Below are positions 1-9,268 of a DNA stretch of 56,149 nucleotides, one piece after another (the first letter of the stretch is position 1; every line of letters starts with the position of its first letter). The notes beneath the pieces are model-generated. The model was not told the DNA's origin. It saw only the letters and a program-made list of their open reading frames with translations, and searched no databases. Origin of the DNA: Candidatus Omnitrophota bacterium (GTDB taxonomy: Bacteria > Omnitrophota > Gorgyraeia > Aquiviventales > Aquiviventaceae). Made by a program: the position numbers and the translations under genes. The stretch covers positions 106,243 to 162,391 of the forward strand of contig JACQWM010000004.1 of the NCBI GenBank assembly GCA_016209275.1. The letters run 5' to 3'.

Positions 1-1
1 G

Positions 2-523
2 CGAATCATCGGAGCGCTCAAGGCCTTTGACGTGGATCTTCACGCGGAGTTCATGGGGGACAGCCCCCTGCCGGACCCCCGCATTATTGATGAGGTCATC
101 GGCTATTATCTGAAGCACGCCGAGCAGTATGATTATGTCTCGAATGCCTTAACGATCACGTACCCCCCGGGCATCGATCTGTATGTGTATCCAACGCGCG
201 TCCTGGTGGATGCCGAGCGCTATGTGACCGACCCGGCTCAGCGGGCCAATGTGGATCTCCATATTGCGCATCATCCCGAACGGTACCGATTGCGCAATCT
301 GGAAGCCCCAGCGTGGTTTCGCCGTCCTGATCTCCATCTTGAAGTCGATGCGGCTGAGGATTTCGAGGTGATCTCGGCGATCTTTGAGCACTTTTACCCC
401 AAGCATCCGGGGTTTGGGTTGGCTCAGATCATCGAATTTCTGGATGCGCATCCAGCGCTCGCCGAGCGCAACCGCCATGTGCCTCGACGGTGGGTTGCCG
501 AACGAAAAGTGGACATTGGCTAA
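2..523 (+). CDS. SpsF-like cytidylyltransferase, C-terminal part (5' truncated by window)
   Basis: The frame is open from base 2, so the N-terminal nucleotide-binding part lies outside the window. The visible ~173 residues match the C-terminal half of SpsF / acylneuraminate cytidylyltransferase-type proteins: an HPERYRLRNLEAP segment followed by a hydrophobic strand and LEVDAAEDFEVI, the usual 'D..eDf' metal-binding region. Such enzymes activate a sugar as a CMP derivative for surface glycan synthesis. The stop TAA shares one base with the ATG of the following oxidoreductase (TAATG), so the two are translationally coupled. The family call is fairly secure. The sugar substrate cannot be told. 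Confidence 0.75.
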   Translation, partial: RIIGALKAFDVDLHAEFMGDSPLPDPRIIDEVIGYYLKHAEQYDYVSNALTITYPPGIDLYVYPTRVLVDAERYVTDPAQRANVDLHIAHHPERYRLRNLEAPAWFRRPDLHLEVDAAEDFEVISAIFEHFYPKHPGFGLAQIIEFLDAHPALAERNRHVPRRWVAERKVDIG

Positions 524-1518
524 TGGCGCAGCGGTGGAGCGTGGGGATTATTGGGTGCGGCAGAATGGCCGGCACCTACGATGCGCCGGGCAGTAGCGCG
601 CCGATCGAGAGCCATGCGCAGGCGTACGCGCAACATCCGCGCTTCCGCCTCATCGCCGCGATGGATCCCAACGAGCAGCGGCTGCAGCGGTTTCAGCGTG
701 CCTGGGATGTGCCGCGAGGCTATGCCTCGCTGGATGAGTTCTTGGCCATCGAATCGTGCGAGGTCATCAGCGTCTGCAGCCCGACGCCATGCCATGTTCC
801 GCAGGCGATGCAGATCATGGAGGCGGCGCATCGCCCTCGGGTCCTCTTCGTTGAGAAACCGCTGTGCGGCCACCCTGACGAAATGCGGCAGCTGCGCGAT
901 CGCGCCGAAGCCACCGGCGTGCGGGTTTTGGTGAATCATACACGGCGGTTTGATCCGATCCACCAGGAGCTTGCGTCCCTGATTTGTTCCGGCGCGCTCG
1001 GGGCGCTGCTGGGCGGACGCTGCACCTATTACGGCGGCTGGCTGAACAATGGCACCCACGTGGTGGATACGGTGCGTCTGTTGTTTGACTCTCCCATTGA
1101 GGTGGCGTCATCCGCCGTAGTCGCAGGAGGCAGAGAAGGCGATGAGAACTTGACGGTGCGCGCGCGGTGCGCAGGCGCGACGCTTGTTCTTGAGGCGATC
1201 GAAGAAACTCACTACAAACTGCTGGAATTCGAGTTTCGTTTTGAGCAAGGCCGCGCGCGCCTACTCGATGCCGGAGAACGGATTATCGTGGATCGCGTGC
1301 AGGTCAACCGGTACGGGGAGCGCGTGCTCGTGCCCGCCGAGGGATTTCCGCGGCTCGGCTTGATGAACCCGCTGGCGCATGCGGTGGATGCGATCGCCGC
1401 CATATTGGGCGGTGAAGACCGCGGGCGAGCCCTTGGCGTTGATCTGGCCGCGGCGTCAGAGACCATGGCGTTGGTGTGGCAAGCGCAGGAGCTGGCCATG
1501 CCTCAGGTGGCGGGATGA
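523..1518 (+). CDS. Gfo/Idh/MocA-family NAD(P)-dependent sugar oxidoreductase
   Basis: 331 aa from the ATG fused to the upstream stop; this start places the Rossmann glycine motif GCGRMAG at residues 11-17, as in the family. EKP (111-113) carries the conserved lysine, and NNGTHVVD (175-182) matches the catalytic His/Asp region. Family members oxidise a ring carbon of a (nucleotide-)sugar, often to a 3-keto sugar that a DegT aminotransferase then aminates. Exactly such an aminotransferase follows with an ATGA overlap. The pairing resembles WbpB/WbpE of the diacetamido-uronate pathway, but this protein could equally act on another sugar. It is cytoplasmic with no signal peptide. Confidence 0.88.
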   Translation: MAQRWSVGIIGCGRMAGTYDAPGSSAPIESHAQAYAQHPRFRLIAAMDPNEQRLQRFQRAWDVPRGYASLDEFLAIESCEVISVCSPTPCHVPQAMQIMEAAHRPRVLFVEKPLCGHPDEMRQLRDRAEATGVRVLVNHTRRFDPIHQELASLICSGALGALLGGRCTYYGGWLNNGTHVVDTVRLLFDSPIEVASSAVVAGGREGDENLTVRARCAGATLVLEAIEETHYKLLEFEFRFEQGRARLLDAGERIIVDRVQVNRYGERVLVPAEGFPRLGLMNPLAHAVDAIAAILGGEDRGRALGVDLAAASETMALVWQAQELAMPQVAG

Positions 1519-2813
1519 CAGAGCTCATGCACCATTCACCAGTCAGGACCAAGCCATGGCTGGATAACATCACCACCGGCCCAGAAGAGCTAGATGCGGT
1601 CAAGGCGGTGATGCGTGACGGCTATCTCTCATTATTCGAGGGCTCGCACGCGCCTGAGCCGCCGTTTAGTTTCTGGGGCGGGCCGAGGGTGCAAGAGCTT
1701 GAGCGGCAATGGGCTGCTGCCTACGGCGCTCGCCACGCCGTGAGCATGAACAGCGCCACGTCCGGTTTACTGGCGGCGATCGGCGCCTTAGGGCTAGGGT
1801 TCGGCGATGAGGTGATCGTCTCGCCGCTGACCATGACCGCGGCGGCGAGCTGCCCGCTGTTCTACGGGGCGATTCCCATTTTCGCGGACGTGCGGCGCGA
1901 GACGGGAAGTGTGGATCCGGAATCGATTGTCGCGCGCATCACCCCGCGGACCCGGGCGGTGATCGTGGTCCACCAGTTCGGCATTCCGGCGGACATGGAC
2001 CCGATTCTCGCCATCGCCAAACGACATGGCTTGAGGGTCGTGGAAGACTGCGCCCAGGCCCATGGGGCCCTCTATAGAGGAAGGCCGGTTGGAACCCTGG
2101 GAGATATTGGCGTGTTCAGCCTCAACGTGAATAAGACGATCCAGGCCGGGGAGGGCGGCGTGTGTCTGACCAACGACGATGATCTGCGGTATCGGCTGGC
2201 GTTGATCCGCAATCATGGCGAGGCGGTCGTCGGCCCTGCCGGCTATGAGGCCATCACGAACATCATCGGCCTGAACCTGCGGCTCACCGAGCTGCCGGCG
2301 GCCATCGCCAGTGAGCAACTGAAGAAATTGGCGGGTCTCAATGCGGCGCGCTTATGTCTCGTCGAAGCTCTCAGCCGAGCGCTCGCACCTCACGGATTTT
2401 TGATTCCTCCTCCGGCGTGCAGCCATGCGGCGTTCGGCCAGGCCGGCTCGTGCGGCTGCCGCAGCACGTATTACCTGTATCCGGTCCGGCTGCGGCGTGA
2501 GGCGCTGGAGATGCCGCGCGCCGAGTTTGCCCGGCTCATGCGTGCCGAGGGGATCATCTGGCACGAAGGCTACACCCGGCCGCTCTATCTTCAGCCGCTC
2601 TACCAGCGGCGGATCGCCTTCAAGCGCGGATATCCGTTCGCCGCGCCTGAAAATCAGTCGATTCAGACGAATTATTATGCCGGGGCGTGCCCCGCGGCCG
2701 AGTCATTGTCCTTCGAGGAGCTGTTGGTTAATGAGCATGTGCGTCCGCCGCATACCCTGGATGACGTGATGGACATCGCGCGGGCGGTTGAACGCGTCTC
2801 CCGTAGAGGATAA
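1515..2813 (+). CDS. DegT/DnrJ/EryC1/StrS aminotransferase
   Basis: 432 aa, PLP-dependent sugar aminotransferase. The start ATG overlaps the preceding stop (ATGA). The fold-type-I landmarks are present: MNSATSGL (78-85) for phosphate binding, EDCAQAHGA (177-185) with the Asp that contacts the pyridine nitrogen, and the Schiff-base lysine in NKTIQAGEGG (K207). It would transfer an amino group, usually from glutamate, to a keto sugar, most likely the product of the Gfo/Idh/MocA enzyme upstream. A Cys-containing insertion near residues 310-322 (around GSCGC) is unusual. The next gene starts directly after its stop codon. Confidence 0.93.
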   Translation: MTELMHHSPVRTKPWLDNITTGPEELDAVKAVMRDGYLSLFEGSHAPEPPFSFWGGPRVQELERQWAAAYGARHAVSMNSATSGLLAAIGALGLGFGDEVIVSPLTMTAAASCPLFYGAIPIFADVRRETGSVDPESIVARITPRTRAVIVVHQFGIPADMDPILAIAKRHGLRVVEDCAQAHGALYRGRPVGTLGDIGVFSLNVNKTIQAGEGGVCLTNDDDLRYRLALIRNHGEAVVGPAGYEAITNIIGLNLRLTELPAAIASEQLKKLAGLNAARLCLVEALSRALAPHGFLIPPPACSHAAFGQAGSCGCRSTYYLYPVRLRREALEMPRAEFARLMRAEGIIWHEGYTRPLYLQPLYQRRIAFKRGYPFAAPENQSIQTNYYAGACPAAESLSFEELLVNEHVRPPHTLDDVMDIARAVERVSRRG

Positions 2814-3998
2814 ATGGCAACGCCCGGGAAGCCCTTATACGATGGGGTGCTGAACTATTGCACCCGCTGCTGCATGCCCGAGACGCTTGAGGGCGTGAGC
2901 TTCGATGAGCTGGGTATCTGCACCGCCTGCCGATCTTCTGAAGATAAGATGCACATCGATTGGGCGGCGCGCGAGCAAGAGCTTCGCAAGCTCTTGGCGT
3001 TCCACAAGAGCCGCTCCGGCAGCAATTACGATTGCATCGCGCCGATTTCCGGAGGCAAAGACAGCACATTCCAGCTCCATGTGCTGGTGAAGCGCTACGG
3101 GATGAAGCCGCTGGCGGTGACCTTCAACCACAACTGGTACACGCAGACCGGCCTGGACAATCTGCACAACGCCCTGGAGACCTTCCAGGTGGACCACATC
3201 ATGTTCACGCCCCACCGCAGCCTCATCAACGCGCTGGCCAAAAAATCGCTGCCGATGATCGGAGATGCCTGCTGGCACTGCCATATGGGTGTGGGGGCGT
3301 TTCCGTTGCAGATCGCGGTGAAGTTTAAGATTCCCCTGCTGATTTGGGGAGAATCGCTCTCGGAAAACGACGGGCGCGCGACCTACTTCGAAGGAGTCAC
3401 GCGCTATGACCGGGATTATTTCACCAAGGTCTCGGCTCGGGTGGAGGCCGACGGCATGGTGGATGAGACCATCACGCCAAAGGACATCCATCCGTTTCAA
3501 CTGCCTTCTGTGGAGGAGATTGAGCGCGCCGGGGTCGTAGGTATACATCTGGGCGACTATATGTTCTGGGATGATGAGCGCCAGATGGAGTTCGTCAAGC
3601 GGGTGTACGGCTGGCGGGAAGACGTCGTGGAGGGGACGTACAAGGGATACAAGAGCGTTGAATGCATCATGGCCGGCGTCCACGACTACGCCAAGTTTAT
3701 CAAGCGCGGCTTCGGCCGCGGCAGCGATCATGCCAGCGCGGATGCGCGTGCTGGCCTGCTGACGCGCGAGGAAGCGTTTGAGCTGGCGAAGCGCGCCGAT
3801 TCGGCGCGGCCGCGTGCCCTGGATTACTACTTGCAGATCACCGGTATGACCGAGCGCGAGTTTATCGACACGTTGGTGGCCCTTCGGCAAGGCAAGGCGA
3901 AAGCATTGCCGACGGACTACACGACGAAAAACCCTTCCGATGCGACCCGGCCGCTGCGTCCGGCCATCGTGGAGCGGCTTGAGCGTGGCGGCGGATGA
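2814..3998 (+). CDS. N-acetyl sugar amidotransferase (WbpG/PseA/LegA-like PP-loop ATPase)
   Basis: 394 aa. The PP-loop ATP-pyrophosphatase signature SGGKDST lies at residues 79-85. It is preceded by a cysteine cluster (C16, C19, C20, C36, C39) and followed by GDACWHC (C153, C156), consistent with the zinc-binding N-acetyl-sugar amidotransferase family. Known members (WbpG, PseA, PtmG) convert an acetamido group on a sugar into an acetamidino group, using ammonia made by a HisH-type glutaminase and passed through a HisF homologue. No hisH or hisF copy is present in this window. Instead an amidase follows with an ATGA overlap. Family identity is strong; the sugar is inferred only from context. 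Confidence 0.9.
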   Translation: MATPGKPLYDGVLNYCTRCCMPETLEGVSFDELGICTACRSSEDKMHIDWAAREQELRKLLAFHKSRSGSNYDCIAPISGGKDSTFQLHVLVKRYGMKPLAVTFNHNWYTQTGLDNLHNALETFQVDHIMFTPHRSLINALAKKSLPMIGDACWHCHMGVGAFPLQIAVKFKIPLLIWGESLSENDGRATYFEGVTRYDRDYFTKVSARVEADGMVDETITPKDIHPFQLPSVEEIERAGVVGIHLGDYMFWDDERQMEFVKRVYGWREDVVEGTYKGYKSVECIMAGVHDYAKFIKRGFGRGSDHASADARAGLLTREEAFELAKRADSARPRALDYYLQITGMTEREFIDTLVALRQGKAKALPTDYTTKNPSDATRPLRPAIVERLERGGG

Positions 3999-5389
3999 GC
4001 GCCCGTGAGCCGTATCTGCTCAGCGCCACCGACGCTATCGGCCAGATCAGGGCAGGCGAACTGACGGCGAAAGAGCTGGTGGCTTCGTGTATCAGCCGCA
4101 TCGAACGGCTTGACCCGTCGCTCAAGGCCTGGGCGTTCCTGGCTCCGGAGCTGGCGAAACGCGCGGCGGCGGCGGTCGATGGCGTCATTCACGAGGGGGG
4201 CGATGCAGGACTGCTCGGCGGTATTCCCATCGGTATCAAAGACATCTTCAATACCTATGACATGCCCACCGGCATGGGCAGCCCGTTGTGGAGCGGCTAC
4301 ACCCCGGGGAATGACGCTCGCGTCGTTTCTGCCATACGGTTGGCTGGCGGCATCGTGATGGGAAAAACCGTGACCGCAGAATTTGCGGTGCATCATCCAG
4401 GGCCAACGGTCAATCCCTATGATGGTGAACGCACGCCGGGCACCTCATCAAGCGGATCTGCGGTGGCCGTCGCCGCATCAATGGTTCCGCTCGCCCTTGG
4501 CTCGCAGACTGCTGGGTCTACCATCCGGCCAGCCAGCTACTGTGGGGTCTACGGATGTAAGCCATCATTTGGATTGCTGCCGCGGACAGGCAGCCTCAAA
4601 ACGACGGATACGCTGGATACGGTATCATGGTTCGCGCGAACCATCGACGATATCGCATTGCTGTTTGACGTTCTTCGGGTCCAGGGCACAGATTATCCCT
4701 TCAGCGGCGAGGTGGAACAAGCCTTTGCCATGCGAGGAAATGCCACCCCATGGCGAATCGGTCTGGTCCGTGGGCCGACATGGCAGGACGCGGAATCGTA
4801 TGCTAGGACCGCGCTGTTGGCGTATGCCGAGCAACTCGCCGGCGATCACGACATCGTCGTGGAAGACGCCGCATTGCCGCCAGACTTCGATGAGGCGTAT
4901 GCGGCGCATGAAACGATTTATGACAAGGCGCTCTCGTATTACTTCAAGCAGGAATATGGCCAGCGCGAGCATCTGAGCTGGCGGCTGCAGGCGATGATTC
5001 GGCATGGCCAGCAGATCACGCTCGACCAATATCACGGTGCGCTTGCCCGACAGGCAGCGCTGACACAGGCGTTTGATCAGTGGATGCAGGCTCGGCGGTT
5101 GGATGCGCTTCTGACCCTATCCACCGGCGGGGAAGCGATGCGCGGCCTTGAGGCGCCGGATCGGCCGGATACGTGTTTGATCTGGACCTTGTGCGGCGCG
5201 CCGGTGATCAGCGCGCCGGTGTTCCACGGCCCCTCCGGTCTGCCGTTTGGCGCTCAATTCGTGGCGCGCCGTTACGCCGACGCGGTCCTCTTGCGGTTGT
5301 GCCGGCTCTTGTCTGAGCGGGCGCTGATTCCTGAAGCGATGGCTGCCGAGCTGAGCGCCTATCTGCCCACAGGAATCAACGCGCAATGA
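3995..5389 (+). CDS. Amidase-signature family hydrolase
   Basis: 464 aa, full length for the family. The Ser-cisSer-Lys triad is visible: K82 in GIPIGIKDI, the cis-Ser within GTSSSGSA (about S152), and the nucleophile S175 in GSQTAGSTIRPA. Amidase-signature enzymes hydrolyse amides or act as GatA-type transamidases. Its ATGA overlap with the sugar amidotransferase gene suggests it works in the same pathway, perhaps supplying ammonia or trimming an amide. That role is inference. The motif reads GSQT where many GatA-like members have GSDT, so it is not an ordinary GatA. No signal peptide is apparent, so it is probably cytoplasmic. Confidence 0.88.
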   Translation: MSAREPYLLSATDAIGQIRAGELTAKELVASCISRIERLDPSLKAWAFLAPELAKRAAAAVDGVIHEGGDAGLLGGIPIGIKDIFNTYDMPTGMGSPLWSGYTPGNDARVVSAIRLAGGIVMGKTVTAEFAVHHPGPTVNPYDGERTPGTSSSGSAVAVAASMVPLALGSQTAGSTIRPASYCGVYGCKPSFGLLPRTGSLKTTDTLDTVSWFARTIDDIALLFDVLRVQGTDYPFSGEVEQAFAMRGNATPWRIGLVRGPTWQDAESYARTALLAYAEQLAGDHDIVVEDAALPPDFDEAYAAHETIYDKALSYYFKQEYGQREHLSWRLQAMIRHGQQITLDQYHGALARQAALTQAFDQWMQARRLDALLTLSTGGEAMRGLEAPDRPDTCLIWTLCGAPVISAPVFHGPSGLPFGAQFVARRYADAVLLRLCRLLSERALIPEAMAAELSAYLPTGINAQ

Positions 5390-5931
5390 AACGCCACCCT
5401 TTTCTCATCGGATCGCGCATCATCCTCCGTCCGCTGACCGAGGCGGATTGCGCAGGCCGGTATCCTCAGTGGCTGAATGATGCCGAGGTCTGCCGGCACA
5501 ATGGGCACCATGTGGTGCCGTATTCGGCCGAGGCGGCGCGCGCGTATGTCAGGAGCGTCTCACGCTCGCCGAGCGATCTGGTGCTGGCGATCGTCGCCAA
5601 ACGAGCCAATCGCCATATCGGCAACATCGCGCTTCAACAGATCGACATGGTCAACCGGTCGGCCGAGCTGGCCATTCTCGTTGGAGAGAAAGCGTATTGG
5701 GGCAAGGGCTACGCGACCGAGGCCTGCCGGTTGCTGCTCGAGCATGCGTTTGGGACCATGAATCTTCATCGGGTCGGCTGCGGCACGAGCCAGCACCATA
5801 CCGCGATGCAGCGGCTCGCCGAGACAGTAGGTATGCGCCCGGAGGGCCGCCGGCGCCGAGCGCTCTTCAAGCAGCATTGCTACATCGATCTCATCGAGTA
5901 CGGGGTGCTCCAGGAGGAGTATCGGCGATGA
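5386..5931 (+). CDS. GNAT-family acetyltransferase (RimJ/RimL-like)
   Basis: 181 aa, starting at ATGA over the preceding stop. The order of motifs is typical of Acetyltransf_3/RimJ-type GNATs: an N-terminal LRPLTEADC strand, a central antiparallel sheet (HIGNIALQQID ... AELAILVGEKAYWGKGYATEA) and the acetyl-CoA loop YWGKGYATE at about residues 103-111, followed by LHRVGCG. It would transfer an acetyl group from acetyl-CoA to an amine. In this neighbourhood the natural guess is the amino group made by the DegT enzyme upstream, as in pseudaminic or legionaminic acid pathways (inferred). It is unlike the left-handed beta-helix WbpD type. Confidence 0.85.
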   Translation: MKRHPFLIGSRIILRPLTEADCAGRYPQWLNDAEVCRHNGHHVVPYSAEAARAYVRSVSRSPSDLVLAIVAKRANRHIGNIALQQIDMVNRSAELAILVGEKAYWGKGYATEACRLLLEHAFGTMNLHRVGCGTSQHHTAMQRLAETVGMRPEGRRRRALFKQHCYIDLIEYGVLQEEYRR

Positions 5932-7814
5932 CGCGTCTCATACTGCTCGATGAATATCCGCCAGGTTTTGCGCCTGAACCCGGCGATCATGTGGTGTCCT
6001 TGACCGCGCAGGCCAGCTACTGGCTCGACCGGGCCGGCCAGCCCTACGCCATTGCGCCTGACGCGGGAACGGAGCAGGCGTTGCGGCAGCGCGAGGAGCG
6101 CTATTGGCAGGAGCAGCTGGCGTGGTTCGATGACATCGATGTCCATCTGCAAGAACGGTTGGAAGCGCTGCGCGCGCGAAACATCCGCCCGACCATGCTG
6201 TATGGCCACTATTGGAAAATCATGCTCGATCAGCTGTTTGTCCGCGGCCTTGAGAGTTCCCTGGTGCTGAATCAGCGATCGTACGATCGCGTCGTCTTGT
6301 GGACCAGGCCCCAGCCGCCAGGAGGGCTTGACCAGTTCGTCTTGCCCATGAAGCGGCACGGTCTTCGCGGCGGGGTGTGGTCCCGCGTGTGGCCTGTGTT
6401 GTGCGCGGCGCGGGGGATTCCGTTCGAAGAGCAGATCGCGCCGAATGAGCCGGCCGTCAACGGCAACCATGGACCTGCTCAAGCGCGTCACGAACGCAGC
6501 AGGGAGTGGGCATGGCGGATGTTGGGCTGGCTTTCGAGCCTGCGTCCTTCGGCTGGGAGTCCCCTGGTCTTGTTGTTTCTCGAAACCAATCGCGACCTGC
6601 GAGGGTTGCTGCGGCATGCGCTGAGCGAGGGGCATCGTTGCTTGCTGAGCCGGGGGCAGCGGGTGATTGATCTCTCGCACGGCGGGCGCTGCCTGCTGAC
6701 ATTGCATGAGGTTGAGGAAGGGGCGGCATCGCTTCGCGCGCGCTGGCACGCGGCGGCCCAGGAGCTCTGCGCTCCTGCCAGCCCGCTGTGGCGATGGCCT
6801 GATAGCTGGTTTGGTGTTCCGATGAGACCGCTGCTTGCCGATCACCTGACGTCATGGATGGCCTCTGAGCTGTATCCCATGATCTCGCTGGCGGATCAGT
6901 TTCATGCGCTCTACGCGCAGGCTGGCGTCGATTTCGTCGTCACATCCTGCGTGAATCACCGGACGCTCTCCGCCGCCGTCGCCGCATGTCATCGACCAAA
7001 CAGCCGCGCCCGCAGCGTGCTCATGGCGCATGGAGACGGTCCTGATGAGGCCCCGGCGTGGGATCTGATCGAGCTCTTTCCTTACCAGCATTACGTCGTA
7101 CCTCATGTCGAGTTCGCGGACTACTTCCGCGCGCGCCGCGCGCTCTACCCCGGCCGAGCCGTGGCCCAGGTGCATGTGGGCAGCTACCGTTGGCCGCGGC
7201 TGGCCGGACTCAGGCGCGATGAGGCAGGGCTGGGGCTGCGTCGCCCTCCGATGAAACTCTCCTCTGCACGGCCCGTGGTGGTGTATGTGGTCGGTCGGCC
7301 TGAGGACGCCTTTCGCTATCTGAATAAGCCGGACTATTCTGAAACGGCCTATTATCGATTGGAAACAGCGCTGCTGCGGCTCTTCGCCCGCCGCAGCGAC
7401 TACACGTTCGTCATTCAGCTGTTTCCTGGCGCGGCGACCCGGCCCACGGCCGTGGAACGATTCGTGCATGATCTGGGGGCCTCGCATCTTTCCATCTCGC
7501 GCGCGCCCTTCACGCAGTGGCTTTCCTGGGCCGACCGAGTCATCATGGATACGCCCTCCACCCCCTTGTATGAAACCGCACTGGCCGGCGTGCCGTTTCG
7601 CCTGCTCGTCCCTCGGGGATGGGCGCTGCGGCCCACGGCCGTGAGCCAATTCGCGGCTTCACTCTCGCGTTTTACGGCCCCGGAGGAAGCTGTGGCCATC
7701 GTGGATCAGTACTTGGATCAGCCGGTGAGCCACCGTCCGCTGGCGGCCCCGGCCCAGGCGGATCTGCTACAGACATTCGCCGCGTTGCGAGATGAAGCGT
7801 CCGTGACGCCATGA
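5928..7814 (+). CDS. Large surface-carbohydrate biosynthesis protein, GT-B-like
   Basis: 628 aa from the ATGA start. I do not recognise a precise family. The C-terminal third looks like a GT-B glycosyltransferase fold: a VVVYVVGRPEDA strand near residue 445, FVIQLFPG, and then DRVIMDTPSTPLYETALAGVPF around 534-555, which resembles the donor-site 'ST..EA...G.P' segment of capsule and CDP-glycerol-type transferases. The middle holds VLMAHGDGPDEAPAW, and no membrane segment is evident. It resembles in size and layout the protein at 17603-19441, and both recall the large 'surface carbohydrate biosynthesis protein' families of spirochaete O-antigen loci. It sits between the GNAT and the flippase with ATGA overlaps on both sides. 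Confidence 0.6.
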   Translation: MTRLILLDEYPPGFAPEPGDHVVSLTAQASYWLDRAGQPYAIAPDAGTEQALRQREERYWQEQLAWFDDIDVHLQERLEALRARNIRPTMLYGHYWKIMLDQLFVRGLESSLVLNQRSYDRVVLWTRPQPPGGLDQFVLPMKRHGLRGGVWSRVWPVLCAARGIPFEEQIAPNEPAVNGNHGPAQARHERSREWAWRMLGWLSSLRPSAGSPLVLLFLETNRDLRGLLRHALSEGHRCLLSRGQRVIDLSHGGRCLLTLHEVEEGAASLRARWHAAAQELCAPASPLWRWPDSWFGVPMRPLLADHLTSWMASELYPMISLADQFHALYAQAGVDFVVTSCVNHRTLSAAVAACHRPNSRARSVLMAHGDGPDEAPAWDLIELFPYQHYVVPHVEFADYFRARRALYPGRAVAQVHVGSYRWPRLAGLRRDEAGLGLRRPPMKLSSARPVVVYVVGRPEDAFRYLNKPDYSETAYYRLETALLRLFARRSDYTFVIQLFPGAATRPTAVERFVHDLGASHLSISRAPFTQWLSWADRVIMDTPSTPLYETALAGVPFRLLVPRGWALRPTAVSQFAASLSRFTAPEEAVAIVDQYLDQPVSHRPLAAPAQADLLQTFAALRDEASVTP

Positions 7815-9268
7815 GCCTGAAGAAAATTCTCCATGATTCGCTCCACCTCGCCGGCCGGCGCGTGTGGAGCCTCATCCTCTCCATTGTGACGAGCTATGTG
7901 GTGGCGCGAGCGTTGGGCCCGAGCCAATATGGGGCGCTGGCGATCTGGACGTTGATCCCCTCGCTCGCCTTATTCGGCGGGGTCGGATGGGATCAGGCCG
8001 CCAGACGCGAACTCTCCCACCTTCGGGGGCGCGGAGACCTGGAAGCGGCTCGGCGAGTTCGCAACACGGTGTACGTCGCTGAGTTGGCGTTGGCCTCGTG
8101 TTGGGCCGTTGTGGCCATCGTGGTCGCGGTCATCGTGCCGCGCTGGTCCATGCGATGTGGCGTGCTGGTGAGCGCTGCCGGCATGATCATCGCGAAACTG
8201 AATCAGCTCTATGTGCTGGACGCCTTCGTCGAGAAGAACTTTCCTCTCCAGGCTAAGGTAGAAGCGACGGTAGCCACGGTGGGGGCGGCATTGAAGATGG
8301 CTGCGGCGGCGTTCTTCGGGGCGCTGGGAACATTGACGAGCACGGTGCTCGCGACGCTCTTCGGCGTGTGGCTCTATTCGCGATCGCAGCGGCTGTGTTT
8401 GACCCCGTCCATCGACTGGGCTGAATTGAAGCGGCTCACACGGATTGGATGGCCGCTCGCCCTGGCCACGCTGCTGTCCAGCACCAGCGGATTGATGATC
8501 TATCTGCAGCGCAGCCTCATCGGAAGCCTGGGGGGAATGGAGATGCTCGGGTTGGTCGTCTTCGCGAGCAGCCTCGTCACCATGCTGATTTCCTTCCTCG
8601 GAGATTGTCTCCAGGCGTACCAACCCCATTTGCTTGAAGCGTTGGGCAAGACGCCAAGCCGCGAGGAGATCGTCGCGTGGATGGTCAAGCCCTCAGTGGC
8701 CCTGGCCTACGGGACGGCGATCGTCGGATCCTGTCTGCTCGCCCTCCTTCCGGGGCTGATCACGCTGTGCTTGCCCCGCTACGCCGCGCTCATCCCATGG
8801 CTGCCGCTCTTTTTCATGGAGGCATTTTTGTGGTGCGTGGCCACGCTGCCGGCTACGTTCCTCGCCTCGGCATTTGCGAACCAGCAGTGGTATTACATGA
8901 GGATCTGGGCGGTGGCGGTGGCTCTCTTCGGGGCCGCGCTCTGGGTCATGCTGCGACGCGGATGGGGCCTGGCCGCCGCCCCTGTTGCCGGCATCGTGGC
9001 CGCGCTGGCCGTGGCGGCCTTGACCGTATGGAAAGCGTATGCGTATTACATCGATGATTGGCGCATCGCGCTGGCCCATCTGACGGAGCAGCTGCTGCCG
9101 CTGCTCTATGTGCTCGCGGTTCATGCCGGGGCTTATGGACTGATGGCCGCGGGGCGGCTCACGGTGTGGTGGCTGATCCCGCTGACGGTGGCCGTCTCCT
9201 GCGCGCCGCTGCTGTGGCTTGCCGAGCGGCGCTTCCAACTTCGTCAACGCGTGCTGGTCTCGTCATGA
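7811..9268 (+). CDS. Wzx-type polysaccharide/oligosaccharide flippase
   Basis: 485 aa, highly hydrophobic, with about 12-14 predicted membrane spans. It opens with an amphipathic N-terminus followed by SLILSIVTSYVVARALGPSQYG, the hallmark 'r.LGp..yG' entry of the MATE/Wzx polysaccharide-transport superfamily. It would flip undecaprenyl-diphosphate-linked glycan units across the inner membrane. This makes the locus a Wzx-dependent rather than an ABC-transporter system; no Wzm/Wzt pair is present in the window. The ATGA start overlaps the upstream gene, and its own stop overlaps the radical SAM start. An internal duplication cannot be judged by eye. Confidence 0.88.
   Translation: MSLKKILHDSLHLAGRRVWSLILSIVTSYVVARALGPSQYGALAIWTLIPSLALFGGVGWDQAARRELSHLRGRGDLEAARRVRNTVYVAELALASCWAVVAIVVAVIVPRWSMRCGVLVSAAGMIIAKLNQLYVLDAFVEKNFPLQAKVEATVATVGAALKMAAAAFFGALGTLTSTVLATLFGVWLYSRSQRLCLTPSIDWAELKRLTRIGWPLALATLLSSTSGLMIYLQRSLIGSLGGMEMLGLVVFASSLVTMLISFLGDCLQAYQPHLLEALGKTPSREEIVAWMVKPSVALAYGTAIVGSCLLALLPGLITLCLPRYAALIPWLPLFFMEAFLWCVATLPATFLASAFANQQWYYMRIWAVAVALFGAALWVMLRRGWGLAAAPVAGIVAALAVAALTVWKAYAYYIDDWRIALAHLTEQLLPLLYVLAVHAGAYGLMAAGRLTVWWLIPLTVAVSCAPLLWLAERRFQLRQRVLVSS

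Noticed and set aside
2835-3890. Open frame of 351 codons on the - strand
   Set aside because: Antisense to the PP-loop amidotransferase, whose SGGKDST and zinc motifs are unmistakable; the - strand translation has no recognisable domain.
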